The notes under the pieces are model-generated. The model was not told the origin of the DNA and searched no databases. It saw nothing but the letters and a program-made list of their open reading frames with translations. A program made the translations under genes and the position numbers. A stretch of 64,000 nucleotides of DNA from Artemisia argyi (lineage: Eukaryota; Streptophyta; Magnoliopsida; Asterales; Asteraceae): contig CM060708.1 of assembly GCA_030686995.1 (NCBI GenBank), forward strand, positions 262,134,544 through 262,198,543. The letters run 5' to 3'. Each line of letters starts with the position of its first letter. The stretch's first letter is position 1. This document shows, piece after piece, positions 14,779 to 28,600 of this stretch.

Positions 14779-17700
14779 AAATTCAGAAAACACTTTAGAA
14801 AGTGTAAAAAAAACGGTTGTGAAAACATAACTTCAGGTTTAGCAATGTCAAATCATGCAATAAAAGCACGTATAGAATACTCAATCGTATAGGAACTTCT
14901 GGTCAACAAAAATGTCTTACTTGTGCATAGTGTTGATGAATCTGTTCATGAGGATGAATGAAGGTCATCCCAGGCCGGTGACATGGATACTGCACATACA
15001 GTGTGGATGCTGAATGTGGGCCAGCATGGGTTGGACTAAACTGAGTCATCATAGCATCTGGAGGCCTGTAGCCTATTCCTGCAGGAGAAGATGGTGGGAT
15101 CCATGGGGCAGGTAAATGTTGAGGAAGGACACGAGATTGGTGTTCAGCAGGGACTGGAGACCTGTGGGCTGGACCAAGCTGAGGAAATTCAGTGTTGTAG
15201 TTCACAACTGGCGTATACATTGGTTGTATGGCATACGAGCCTCCATTAAATCCGAACCCTGGATCAAATCTCTGCGCATATCTGATAAAAACAGAGTATT
15301 ATTACTTACAGTATACTTGGTCTGCCTCTTTAATAATGTACTATAAAAACCACAAATTTTCAGCATTTATTAACATCAATACAGACCCAATTTATTATTT
15401 TAAGCACCAAATGCCTTTATTCTGCAGGCAAGATTCACACGCATATTTAACTCTGAGCATTCGTGATAATGCATTGTATACCAAGTTAACTTTATTCCCA
15501 CTATAGTAGTATCAGCTGTTTCTCTGAGTATATTTGACGCAGAATGTAAAGTAGTGGTAGATCTTTATGGTAAAAAGGTGAGCAAGTTGTATCAGCTGCT
15601 GATATAAATATATGACCCAAAAAATATGGTTATTATATCCTTGATCCAACTTATTAGGACTTAGGCGTCTTCCAAATAAAACAAGGACGTCAAATGCATA
15701 TTTATGGTAAAAATTGCAAAAATGGGTCTCCAAATCTTTAGCATGTACACGAAAAAAGCAGTGTCTGATAACTAAAACATGTCATCTAAGTCCTGATAGG
15801 ATGCAAGTACGCTATAATTAACAAGATCAAAACCAGTTCCGAGTAAGCTTGAAGTAATGTGGAAAAGTAGAAAATACCATCCAGGTAGTTCAAAGAATAG
15901 CAAACTGGATGGTTATAAAGTCAAGAACTCAAGAAGAGAATGTGCTAACCTGTCATAGTTCCTGTCATAATCAGGATCATTCCGCTCAACTTCACGGTCA
16001 CGAAATATGGCCACTCTACTATTACTCCTTGACCTAACAATTGGCTCCTTCTCTGTCCTACTTCTACCTGACCTACTGCTTCCGGCAGACGACTCAACCG
16101 ATCCCCGACCAACAATACTCACATTAGGTACAGAAACGACTTCTTCTATCCTGGAACTCCCTAATGAACTATTATGCTGTAAAACTTCCTCCATCCTTGG
16201 CTCGCTCTCTTGTTTCCCACCAGTAGAGCTGGAGCTAGAGCTAAATATTCTTGCACGTGCTCGATTATATTCTTCTTTTCTCTCCTCCACACTCTTTAAA
16301 CTATTGTTCTTCAGAGAATTTGAATCCGCTCCACCACCCTGTGATCGTTTATTAGGCCTCTGTTTGATTGCAACCTTAACAACACTGCTGCTAAGGTCAT
16401 CTGTTGGTATATTAACAGGGATGTCTGCTAAACGGATTAAAGGAACACGACATTCAGAAGTCTTACGAACGATGATTCGAGAACCAGAACCATCCGGAAG
16501 AGTGTTATCTAATAAAACCATGGATTGCAGTGAATAGTGCTGAGCCACACGGTGTGCCGCTAGCCGAAGATATGAGGTAGGCAACTGCTGGAATTCCATT
16601 TGTTGTTGTGAAGGATCTCTGATGAACTTCTCCACATCTTGCTCCATCCGTAGTACTGAACAACATAAACATTTTTATTATTTTAAAGATAAAAGACACG
16701 ATATATACAAAATGACTGAGTGAGCTGGCTAAAGCATTAAAATAGCAAAAACTTGTCCCTATGACCCAAGTAAAAATCCCTTTAAAAACACCACAGGGAT
16801 CAAGTAACCTTATTTTGTATTTACAATTATATCATAGCACATATAGGTGATGAAAATCATGTGACAGTATAGCACTTCATGGACATATAGTCTTGTTTTC
16901 CAGTTAGCAAAGCAAGCTCTGTATATATTTAAAAGTTCTAACTACCTTTCCATTTATTTGATTGTCGTAGCTAATAACACCAACTATAGTCGCAACTTAT
17001 CACTACAGAAGACCCAGGATATCCAAGCAAACATTTATTAATACATAGCCAGTTGCTTTAAAGCCTATTAAACTTAAGTTGCATACTTGCATCATAGTTA
17101 GTCATATATTTCTCTTCTTCGTTCCATATATACATCGAAGATGGAAAGATAATACAATAAACTAGATACCCTGGGTAACCAACAGCAATTCATTGCGGCT
17201 GAAATCCCCTAGCGAACTGGTGATGACCTAAGTGCCTGTCTTGGTGATTACGGTGTTGGTTCAAATACTCTTCTTGGTAGAAAGGTGACATGTTAGTGCT
17301 GAATAGGTCAGCGAGATGTTTAGTCTTGTTGATCCAAACACTGTTTGGCTAAGCAAACGGTGACCCGTGTGGCATGTAAAACCCTACAAACTTTTCATAC
17401 ATGTTATAAAGGTAATTTACTGTTTCCTAATGCAATTGTTTATTTAATTTGTCATGACAATCTTTCTTTTAATGATAAGTTACATGAATCCTATTTGGGC
17501 GGTTATCATTTTTACTGATTTTATTCTAAACCTTAATGAAGAGAAGCAAATATTTTGTTCGATTAATCTAAAATGCTTCTAGGTGGTTATCTTCACAGCG
17601 ATTTGGTGCATTTGGCTTTGACGAAATTCTACAGTTTTCACTTTACACCACCCTCTTGTTCCAATGGTAGTTATGGTTCGATGAAATTTGAAAACAATAC

Positions 17701-19842
17701 ACAAAATGAAATCACCAAATAACCAACCCCCGTGTAATTTAACTCATTCTAAATATGACTTATGTCTTTCACTTTGGCAATTGAAGATGAATAAAAGGTT
17801 TTAAATATTTAGCTTAAAACAGTTTTCATGTCTATCAACTTACTCTTATCAATTTAGTTCCTCAAGCTAAAAAAAACATCAAAATGCCATATATACCTAA
17901 AATACATGTTTTGAATGCATGATGGACAATTTATTTAAAGCATGTTTGGGGTAAATATGTCATTATGGTGTTTTAGTTGGATATATATGGAATTGACCCA
18001 AAAAATAATTGTATCACCTCAGCCTACCAACTCACCACCAAGGCACAGCTAAACTCTGGATTGATATTGCCCTCCAAGGCTCAACCGATATAGCCTCACA
18101 CACTTTGCCTATTACTTGAGCCACTTGCTTGGCTCACATTGACAGAAATAAATTACTAACTACTGTTGTACATTCTTCTTATAACCACCAGCCTACTATT
18201 AGGTTCTCACTCAGGCATTACAATAATACATTCTGAATACATATTAACTTTCCATCTAAGAATGCTCAAACTCTACAGTTTAAGGTAGTGTAGTTGGAAT
18301 CATGTCATACAAAGAGTGCCCTTGCAACATTACCTATACTAAAGAAACCAACAAGGCTTCGCACTGCATTATCCTTCAACTAGTGAGTTAACAAGTACTT
18401 TGCCACTAAAACTTCCAATAACCATGTAAACAGCACAAAAATGCAAGGACACCGTATGACTACCGCAATAATTTCTACAGCCATGTAGCTTCATCTCTTC
18501 CTTCTTTCATCTATCATGGTTCTGTTTCTATCCTAAAGTTAAGCATACCATAATTCACTCTCGCTGTAGGTAAAGCGTGAGGAAAATCGAGGCATACACT
18601 GATATACACATAGGCGCATACACTAAAAAACTTTTAAGAGAAACAAATAACTAATAGATACCGACATCATCCCAAACGATATTCACTACTAGGCTCCAAC
18701 CCTACACTACCAAGCATATGTACGAGTTTTGTCAAGGTTATAAATAGCGTGAAGCGTGGCGTAGCGACATAGCCAAGCCTCAAGCTTTAGCGTGAGGCAT
18801 TGCGTCATAGCGTCTTTAAGGCGTGATTCAAAGCCGCAAAAAATATTTATAGAGTTGTCAATATTAGTTAGCTAATAGGCTTAAAACTCAGTTATGGATT
18901 TACTAAGCCCGAATAAATACTTGTAAATAAGCTCAAGTCCAATAAATCTCTTTAAAAAAAATCTAAAAAAAAATAAAATCTTAAAAGCTTGAAAAAAAGG
19001 CGCCATGCCTTGCGCTATAGTGCGCTTTATCACACCTTATTGCACGCTACGCCTAGAGACGACGCCTTGGCCTGTTTTGTAACGTGGAGGCCACGACTCG
19101 CGCTATGGCGCCGCTATAGCGCGCTATTTAGAACCCTGAGTTTTGTTCAAGCCAATTTACACTAACGCTGTGTTCTCGAGTTATTTCATTAAAGAAAAGG
19201 GAAGGAAATGGAAGTAAAACACTTTCCTCCCATATTTGGGCGGAAATGGAAGTAAAACAAATTCATCCAAATAACACTAACTTTACTTCCATTTTCTTTA
19301 ATGAAATAACTCTAAAACACAATGTGGGAGTAAACCTTTTCTGTTTCCTTCCCTTTTCTTTAATGACTATATGCGATAACCACATCAACTACCACCTCAT
19401 TTTTTTCAGCAGCGATAATCACTTACCTAAAACACGATTCGACTAATTTCTAAAAAACATTCACTGACTAACTACTTAATTAAACTAATCATACAGCAAT
19501 AATATATAAAACATAAAAAAGTAGACCTGAAAGGCGTTCCCTAGGGTTTTGCAAGGCATCGCGAAGAAACTGATCAACAGAATCCAACAAACTGCTCTCA
19601 TTAACAGAAGAAGAATCAGTTGTTGTTCTTGTTGTAGGTGAAGTATCAGCTACACCGTTGCTGACGTCACTACTACGCTTTGGATTAAGCATGAGTCTGG
19701 TCATGGCGACGTCTAAGTCAGCAGCCTCCCATGAATCGGCGGCGAGATCGTCCGCCATGGCGGCGGCGGCCGTTGTTGATGACGATGATCGATTTGTGGT
19801 TGTGGTAGGTGAAGTGGTGGTGGTGTTGGTGGTGGTTGTCAT
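14617..19842 (-). CDS. R3H and SUZ domain RNA-binding protein
   Basis: A four-exon gene: 19842-19527, 16655-15950, 15281-14921, 14670-14617; phases close to 478 residues from the first Met (19842). A second in-frame Met (19758, MADDLAAD) is an alternative start after a 28-residue Thr/Ser run. Exon 2 holds the R3H domain, with RLAAH giving the R-x3-H motif before HRVAQHYSL, and then a SUZ motif, SVEERKEEYNRARARIF. R3H and SUZ bind single-stranded nucleic acid and RNA. The C-terminal third is Pro/Gln/His-rich and low complexity and ends GLARPR. Related plant proteins share this order; their biological role is poorly defined. Intron 1 (about 2.9 kb) carries a hAT MITE, a smaller TIR element and a degraded copy of the repeat shared with the F-box arms. 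The first exon and 5' flank have a duplicate near 36.3 kb. Confidence 0.9.
18733..19138. mobile_element. hAT MITE in intron 1 of the R3H gene
   Basis: A 406-bp element flanked by a perfect 8-bp target duplication AGTTTTGT (18725-18732 and 19139-19146). The ends are CAAGGTTATAAATAGCG and, read from the other side, CAGGGTTCTAAATAGCG. The body is rich in GCG/TAGCG words. Eight-bp duplications and CA-GGG ends indicate hAT. Related left ends occur at about 33,483 and 38,140. Confidence 0.9.
19169..19321. mobile_element. Small foldback MITE
   Basis: A 153-bp unit with ~30-bp terminal inverted repeats: the left end reads TGTGTTCTCGAGTTATTTC and the right end, reversed, TGTGTTTTAGAGTTATTTC, both continuing ATTAAAGAAAA. 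It lies inside the first R3H intron. Target duplication and superfamily are not clear. Confidence 0.65.
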
Positions 19843-20059
19843 GAAACCCTAGATTTGATTGATTTCATAAAGGAAGGTGAAGAAGAAGAAGATGATAGGG
19901 TTTGACGACGCTTCCTTCGCACGTGTCATTATCGCGTGTGGAATTTTATTACTACGGAGTACTTGCGTTGCACCCCCTCTCTCACGCTTTCGTTTGGTGA
20001 TTAAAGGTTGTAATCGGGGGTCCTCACTTTGCTACTATTGTATAACAATACCCTCAAAG

Positions 20060-20445
20060 CACTTGGTAAGATAAGCAGGTGTCAAAAGTTAACACACTGT
20101 CACGTCAGCGCTACATTAGCTTTTATCATTTAACTTTAATTTTTGACTTTCCACCCTGGTAACATAATTTACATTTAACTTACCTTAACTCACTTCCACT
20201 CCAATTATTTTCAATTTCAACCCCAAATTTTAATAAACACTTCATTTATTTAAAACATAACATAAATTCTTAAACATATTACAATACGAAATTAAAACAT
20301 AAATATTACATTATGAAACATATGAAATTTAAAAACATAAATATTACAAACATTTATTCATCGTCGTCGGAACCTTCTTCTTCATTTTGACGTTGAAGAC
20401 GTCTTTACCAACATGCTCCATAAGGTCTTGTCGGAGTTAATTATG
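20060..20445 (-). pseudogene. PIF/Harbinger transposase 3' remnant
   Basis: Reading the minus strand up to a stop at 20354-20356 gives LRQDLMEHVG, a short disrupted stretch, then RLQRQNEEEGSDDDE. This resembles the C-terminal tail of ALP1/HARBI1-type (PIF/Harbinger) nucleases in plants. The outer side (about 20080-20345) is AT-rich non-coding sequence with words such as GTGTCAAAAGTTAACAC, plausible as the element end. The rest of the gene is missing, apparently cut by the copia element to the right. Only a fragment, so the assignment is moderate. Confidence 0.5.
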
Positions 20446-20639
20446 CATATCCACGTCGTGTAAAATCTTTTAAAGTTTCTAGTACTTTTACTCTTAGTTT
20501 ATTGAGTTTTGTAGCTTCTTTGATATTAGAAAACTAGTTTTTGGTAGCAAAATCTTTCATATTTAGTGTTTTCTAAGTGTTGGTGAAGTTATTTGCTCAA
20601 TAGAACCTTATTTCTAGGTTTTCTTCTAAAAGTTGTGAT

Positions 20640-21245
20640 TTTTACAAGTTTCTAGTCATCTTATGCGTAACTTTTGAGCATAGTACAGGTTTAAAGTTGT
20701 CAACAGTACTTTTTGGTACTTTTACGCGTGAGTTTTAGCCTAAAACCCCTTTTCTACGCATAAGTTTGCTTTCTACGCTTAAGTTTTAGCAAAATAACCC
20801 TTTCCTACGCATAAGTTTGATTTCTACGCATAAGTTTAGGCTGAAAAACCTTTTCCTATGCTTGAGTTGATTTCCTACGCATAAGTTGCCTTTTTACGCA
20901 GAAGTTGGATCTTACGCCTAAGATTAAATCTTAAGCGTAAGTTACAGAATTCTACTCTTAAGTTTCATCAACGGTCTTCTCTTCGTGCAACGGTGACTCA
21001 GTACTTCCCTAGCTTGGATAAGTTAGTGGAATACTTCGACTACGGATATCTTTCAAGCTTGGACAAGTTTGAAATATTTGTTTGGTTCGTTAACCTTACG
21101 CAAAACTTGAATCTTTTGCATAAGCTTAATCTTACGCGTAAAGGAGAATCTTACGCATAAACTTATTGTTTACGCATAACATCCTTTCTTACGCATAACA
21201 TTTAAGTCTACGCATAAGTTAATTATTACGCATAAGTTATTCAAC
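20640..21245. repeat. Degenerate ACGCATAAG repeat cluster before copia gag
   Basis: Over about 600 bp the word ACGCATAAGTT and close variants (ACGCTTAAG, ACGCGTAAG, ACGCATAAC) recur roughly twenty times at irregular spacing. The cluster lies immediately upstream of the copia gag and probably belongs to its LTR or leader, but I could not locate an LTR boundary or a tRNA primer site. Confidence 0.6.
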
Positions 21246-21327
21246 TTTGCCAAAGGATTGTGATTTTAACCAAAGGAACTTACATTTCAATCTTCTACAA
21301 GATCCTACATTACACAAGTGTTCAAAT

Positions 21328-24300
21328 ATGTCTCAACCACCACATTACTACTTCTCTCATCCTCAGCAACAACAACATCAGTAGTATCAACCACATCAAT
21401 ACCATCAGCAATAATCGTATCAACAACCATCACAATCACACTTTCAGCAACAACCGCTTCATCCACAACAACAATATCTCATGATGCAACAACATCAAAT
21501 CATTCCTCAACAACAACCATATCCAATGTCACAACAACCCAATCAGTATTCGTCCAAACAACCTCACTGGTTTGATCGGATGTGTGAAGTTATTACAACT
21601 CAACAATCCAGACATGAGGCAGGATCACTTGAAACACCTCCAATGCTAACACCTGGGAACTATGTTCAGTGGTCAAGTCGATTTTTACGATTTCTTGAAC
21701 TTAAGAAACCCCATGGGAAATTCTTGAAACAAATGATACTTGAAGGACCATTTCAGTGGCCAACCAGACTTGAAAGTGGTGATCCATCTGCTGATCCTCC
21801 ACCTGCTCCTGTAGAGAAATCTGTTCCAGAATCTCAACTCACAGAAGATTAGAAACTACATCGTGAAGCTGATGAGTATGCCATGGCCTATATACTTCAA
21901 GGAATACCAAATCCAATTTATCGAAGTATTGATGCTCAGAAAATGGCTAAAGCTATGTGGGAACATGTTCATCTCCTAATGGAAGGCACTCAATTGAACA
22001 AAGATGATATGGAATCCAAACTCTACATGGAATACACTAACATCTCAATTGAACCAGGGGAGTCACTTGAATCCTATTATCATCGTTTCACTAATGTGAT
22101 AAATGATTTGGAACGACACAAAATTACAGTACCAAGGATCGCAGTGAACTCCAAATTCGTTGGTAGTCTTGGTCCGGATTGGCAAAAGCATGTGACATTC
22201 GTTCGTCATACCAAAAATCTTCATGATGCACCATATGGCTTGTTGTATGATTTTCTGAAACACCATGAACCTGAAGTGGAAAAAGATCAAGCTCTTCGAG
22301 GAGGTTACTCACCACCACCAACACCAAATTCTTTGGCACTCGTAGCTCAATCTCACTATGCTCCACCTCCAATGACAAATCATGCTTATGTTCAAGAGCA
22401 AAATTACTTCAGTTATCCACAACCAACTACCTCAAACCAAATGATTTCTTATGATTCATCTCCACAGCATACTTCAACTCAACTTGTTCCATACACCAAC
22501 AGTGATGAAGTGTACTACTCGAACTCCAATGAAGATGACGATGAGGATTTTAACACGTTGAATCAGGGACTTGCTCTCATTGCTCGTGCTTTTAGAAAAT
22601 TCTCCAACAAGACGAATAACCGTCAACGTTCATCTTCTAACACAAGGAATCAAGCTGTTGTGCATGATGGCAGGGTTGAAATTCAGAATCATAACTTTGG
22701 TCGATTAGGTTCAGGAGGTTCTTCAGGAAATTTTGGGAATGGTCAGAGGTTTAACAACAATGGAGGATTCAGGAACAATTCAGGTACTCCTCAGCAAAGA
22801 TCTGAAACAGTTACAACTGGGATCTCAAACTCTGGGAATGCAGTGTGGTGTTATAATTGTAATGAGAAAGGTCATATTGCTACTGCATGTCCAAAACCGA
22901 GAACTCAGGGCAGTAAGTTTCACAAGCAGGCATTACTTATGGCTCTCAAAGATGAAAATGAAGGACATTTCACTGGTAGGAGAACAACTTCATGGCAAAT
23001 GCATACAACGATGATGACATGGAAGATCTGGAAGCAAATGCAGCTATGATGCTTATGGCCAACATGCAGGAACTTCATATGAATGATTCAGGCCCAGTGT
23101 ATGACACTGATGGTTTGTCTCAGGTACATGATCTTAATGTGTGCCTAATACATGAAATTGCATCACCCTCTGCTTCTGAATCAGATAAGGCGCAAGTTGT
23201 TCCATCTGACTCATCTTTATCTTCTCAAGAAGATGAACAAATGAACACAGTTGTTATATTTGATGATGACACAGTTGTTTCGTTTGATGATCCTATTGAG
23301 AATGATAAACATGATCATGTAGAACAACATGAACCATTGTTGATCCAGACCCTGACCTTATATTGTTGTCCAAACAACTGAACGCTAAAAAATTGCAAAT
23401 CATGGAATGCAATGAGAAAAATAAAGCTTTAAAAGAAACAAATGCGTCACTCACAAGAGATATTGAGTGTTATAAAATACAACTTTCAAATCTGAAACAC
23501 AAGGTTAAACATGAAAAAAGTTTTGAAAAAGCTTTTCAAGAATATTACAATAAAGAACAAGATCTTCAACATAAAATGCAAGATTTAATTGAGTCAAACG
23601 GAAAGTTGGTTTCAAAACTCGAAAGTGAAAAGTGTGAACTTCAAAAACAAGTTGAACAACTTCAAAAAGAACTTTCAAAAACACAAACAGAGTTGTCAAT
23701 TTGCAAAAAGGATTTTGTGAACATAAAGTGCGAAAAAGGAAATACGAAGAAAAATTAATCTATGAAATTGTCGATCTAGACAAACAACTTAAAGAATTTC
23801 GTAATGTTGTTTACAAAACCGGGGGCTCTGTCACAACAATTCAGAAATTTACTTTGAAACCGAGACCCAATAAAGGTTTTGCACTTGGTGATTACAAATC
23901 AATGTTTCTTCACAAAGCATTCAAAGAAAATCCTAAAATTTACAATATGGAATATATGTGTGATGATACGATTGTGCATACTATTGTTTATGATACTGAG
24001 GAAGAGGAAGAACTTGAAGAAGAGAGTCGATAAAAAATGAGTCAAGTTAAATATTGGAAACCATGTGATTATTCAAAAGCTCCTTACATTTTTAAATCTT
24101 TTGTTCCTCAAAAGGAAATACCTGAGAAATCTTGGTTTGTCACTGAGTCATATATTTCATCTTCTAATGCGGCTACTGTCCAAACTGTGGCACAAATAAA
24201 TGGTCATTTACCATCTTCTGGTGAAGTTACACCTTTACCAAAAAGTTGTCGTGTTTTAAATTATTTCAAAACTTTTATGGAAGACATCGAAATTTTGGAG

Positions 24301-25644
24301 GAAACAATTGAACGTAATTCAGAAATAAAAATTGAAACTTTTCAATCCGCTTACGAGCGAGAAAAGAGAGATATTTTTCAAAAACAAATGTTACCAATCG
24401 TTCAACACCTCCGTCACTGTGCTACACGTTGGGAATAGGAACTTCAAAAAGAAGTCAAATCAATGATAAACGTTTTCAATTCAAATGAAAATGCGATTTT
24501 GGTTTAAAAGCAAAGAAATAGAGTTTTGAAAGATGATGTTGATCGACTCTTGGAAAAAGTTCTCAATGCTGATATTTTGTCTATTATCATGAATGATCTC
24601 TATAAATCTGGTACTTCTATGCTTGTGGAAGATCACTGTGCTGATAATGATTTGCTGAACACCGAAATTGAGACATTAAAATAAGAAAATGATAAAATGA
24701 GGAAAAACAATGATGATGTGAGAAAACAATTTTCAAAAGAAATTTGTCAACTCAAACAAAGGCTTGAATGGTGTCAAGCTCAAATTCTTGAACTGGAATT
24801 GCAACTTCAAAGTCAAAATATTTCAAAATCTTGTCAGATTTGCAAAAACAATGAGTCTTTCAAAAATAAATGTCTTCAATATGAAAAGGAAATTGAAAAA
24901 TTGCAAATTAACAATGCTGAATGGGAACAAAACCAGATTGATATTGCACATTGCAATAGAAAACTTGAGTCTCAAATTCAAGATAAGAATCACATCATCA
25001 TTGAATTAAAAGAGAAGATTACGCTACTTGAAAAAGGAAAGTTTATTGACTCCACTATGATAGCACCAAGATTGTATCAATTAGACAAAACTGATAAGGG
25101 GAATTATGTTCAAAACACTAATGTTGACCCTTCCACTTCCACATGACTAGTCTCCACTCATAGCGTTAGCAGACCCAAGCGAAAAAGTAACAAGAAGAAC
25201 AGGATCTTGCAACGTAAAAGAGGAACACTAGAAGCTCAAGAAGTAGAAGATCAACTTAGGAACTTGAATAAAACTCATGTTGCATCTGATTTAGATTCTA
25301 GTCTGGCAAATTGTAATCAAAATCTCAATGCAAGGAATGATGAATCTTTGAATGTTTTGAATATGAATGCATCTTGTGTGTTTTGTCGCAAAAGTGTATC
25401 ATCTGGTGATCATGCAAAATGTGTAGCTAATTCTCTCTTAAATCGTCATAAGAAACGTAGGACATGCATTCCTTCTAGGCCCACTATTGCCCTAAGTCTA
25501 TATTAGGAAAATTGCCATCTACGGTTTCTAATGATGTTGTAGTTACCCCCATAATTGAACAGAACAAATCTAGGAACAAACCCAAAACTAGTGAATTCAC
25601 CAAAAAGAAAGCGAGAACTAGTTGGAATTGGCAATGTTGGTTAT
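21328..25644 (+). pseudogene. gag: Ty1/copia gag with long coiled-coil extension, decayed
   Basis: The gag part of a copia retrotransposon. The likely start is the ATG at 21328, opening a Gln/Pro/His-rich head. The gag core (UBN2-like) reads ...AYILQGIPNPIYRSID... and a CCHC knuckle, CYNCNEKGHIATAC, lies near 22848-22890. After ~23000 comes an acidic spacer, then more than 500 codons of Glu/Lys/Gln coiled coil, then a Cys module around CVFCRKSVSSGDHAKC. The frame is broken by stops at 21382 (TAG), 21412 (TAA), 21850 (TAG), then 24031, 24436, ~24505, ~24681, 25144 and 25504, with frameshifts near 22980, 23340, 23740 and 25480. From 23701 to 25506 one frame persists with only point nonsense changes. 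Integrase, reverse transcriptase and RNase H are absent. The element is split at 25644 by a solo LTR and resumes at 29858. Confidence 0.88.
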
Positions 25645-28600
25645 TGATGAGTGACTAAATACTCATAATTTTGTACCAATCTGAACAGCCAAAACATACA
25701 AAAACACTCAAAAATGCATCATAATACTTAAAATATCTTAGAAGTGTGTTTTATATGTTTTTAATACAAAATATGCAAAAACAAATGAAAAACGTACAAA
25801 GTTTGCATAATTGGCAATTTCAGTCCCTCAAGTTTCAAATATTGTCAAAACTAGTCCCTGAAGGTTTAAAATAAATGAAAAGTCAACTTAAGTCCTTGGG
25901 AAACCAAAAATATTCACAAATGATCCCTGGATGAAAAGTTTACACAAACTGGCAACTTTTACCCCTCAAGTTACAAAATTGGCAAAAATGGTCCCTGGGT
26001 ATTCAAAACTTGGTAATTTACAAATAATACCCTTGTACTATGCATGAATGACAAAATGGAACAATTTTGATAACATTTTGAGAAATTACAATCACAGTCC
26101 CTTAAAAATCCAAATTTACAATAATGGTCCCTGGAGTTTGAAAAATTACAGAAAAGGTCCCTGGATATTTTTAAATGGAAAAATAAATAAATTGGTCCTT
26201 GGTTTATCATATTTGGCAAAAATAGCACTTGAAACTACTTTGGGAAAATCACATATTCAGTCCCTCTATTTTACCAAAATTACAAAATTGGTCCTTGATT
26301 AATACCAAAACCAAACCGGACCATTTTTATTTAATAAACCCAAACCCAAAATTCAAATCCAATCCAAACCTTAACCCTTTTACCCTTTACCCAGGCCCAA
26401 CCTTTTCCCAGCCCACCAAGATAACCCAAACGCACCCTTTTATTAATAACGGGTCAAACCCCGTTTGACCACCCAAAACCGCCAAACAGCTACCACTGTT
26501 CATCGCCCTCACCACCACCTGAAACCACCAAAACTACCTGATTTTCCACCTCCACCTCACCTCACCAGCTCACCCCCTACTTCCCTAACCTCACCTTTCC
26601 ACCTCACAGTCAAATCCCATCACTAATTAATGCAATTCCCACTCCTTTTCACTCCAAACCATACCACCACCTCTGTTTTCTTCCATACAACACCAACTTG
26701 CCTCAAATCCTTCCCATTTGTCCCCTGCCACCTCCATATACTCCCAAAGTTCTTTAATTAATCACCTTTGGCCCCAAGTTAACGTGGGGACTTTTGGCGC
26801 CATTTTGCATTTAAACGATTGAGATTGATTCAGAGAAATGGAAGGTCAAGATGGAAGTGGGAAGTGTTCAGAATGCTTCAAGAAACCCTAATGAGGGCTT
26901 ATAAAAGGAAGGAAAGCAGAAGAGAAGCCTATCTAGTTTTAATTTAAAAAAGTGTATGTCGTATTAGTTGTTTTAAAAGTTTAAGTGTAATTTAAAGCTT
27001 TCAAGTTTCAGTTCAAGTATTCTCAGTGTACTAGTGATCTTTTAAGTTAATAAAAATCAAGTTTGTATTATTATCTTAGTGAATGCCATTTTCAATTTCC
27101 TATCAAAAATCTCAATAAGCTGTGTTGTTGTTAATGTATGGTTTCATGGATTGAATAAGCTCATATAAGCTCCCATAAGCTCAATAAAGCTTTTAGTAAC
27201 CTACTAATCAGTTAAGGTAAAAAAGTTCATCATATACAATCTTGGTCAATGATAGTCAACTGTGGCAATTGAAATTGATTTCTGGGTTTCATAGCTGATT
27301 TGGAAGCAACAAGGAAGCTGTGGAGTTGGTTTAGATCCTCAGGGGAGGAAATAGGTTGTCCTTGGTTCTTGGTTTTGAGCAGGAAAGCTTATTGTAAGTT
27401 ATCAAAATTCTCACTTTTACTTTTGTACTATTGCTCTGCTTATTGCTTGCTTTTTTAGTGTTTAATACTTATTTAGTCTTATATAGTAATAATATAACAT
27501 AAAAATAGTATCTTGTTTGTTGGAATTAATAGTTACTAAAAAATAAAAAATCAATCAGTCAACATAGCTCATTTTGTGTTTTTGTATATCTGTGGTTAAA
27601 ATCTGTTTCTAAGCACTTATTAATACTTAATATAGCATAATAAGTTATGTTGGATCAGTAGGATAAGCTTTGTAAGCCATTTACTTCACAAATCACAAAA
27701 CAGTCTAGTAAAAAAGGGGTGTTTGGATTTACATGTTCTGTGTTACTCAGCTTGATATTGTTGTAATTTCTAGTGTATACAAGTCATATAGTATCACATT
27801 AGCCCAGAGAAACAAAAATAAACAAGTCTTAGTTGGTTAAATAGTCAAAATCCACTTACAAACCCCTTGACAGTTAACTGTCAAGGATTTGTGATCCACA
27901 AACCCTCACATTAGCTCATATCTTTAAGTTTTAGCTTATTTTAGGTCTAACATAGCTTATTACAACTTAATCATTCAATTAGAAGTGTTAGAATCTCATA
28001 TAAGTCAAACTAGCAAGTTTCCTTCAAAAGTCAAATTTTCTCTTATCAGATTTTCTCAAAACTTAAGGGATTTTTGTAGATTTTAGTATTAGGATCTAGG
28101 CTTTGAGCTTTTGAGGACTTGTTGTCTACCACCTCTACTTCAGTATCCCACATATTTTATAATTTTAAGATTTTTACCTTGGAACCCACAGACCCCCAAA
28201 CACAACTGCAGGGCAAAGGTGTGCCCTGCTCATTCAGACCCAGTCCATCACCACCACTTTGCTGGTGATTTGTGGCCAACTCAGTGGACCCCACACCTTC
28301 TAATTAGCTTATTACAACCCCCTACCCAGGTTCAAAACTTGACCCTTAGTTTGACCTATAGATCAGTGGACCCCACCTAAACTTGTCCCCAAACTCTGTC
28401 CCATTTCTGAGTCAGAACTCAAATAAGCAAGTGCTTATTTGAGCTTCTCAGCTTATTCTAGGAGCTTATCTCACCAAGTTTAGTTTAAAATAGTTCAAGT
28501 AACTTAGGTAAACCAGATTTCACCATAGTGGACCCCACATAACCTCAGCTTAGCTTATTTCTTAATTTAGTCAACCATAGTCAACTGTATAAGCTTATAA

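Noticed and set aside
16007..16537. 176-codon plus-strand open frame
   Set aside because: Antisense shadow of the R3H-SUZ exon 2; Leu/Ser-rich composition mirrors the real coding strand.
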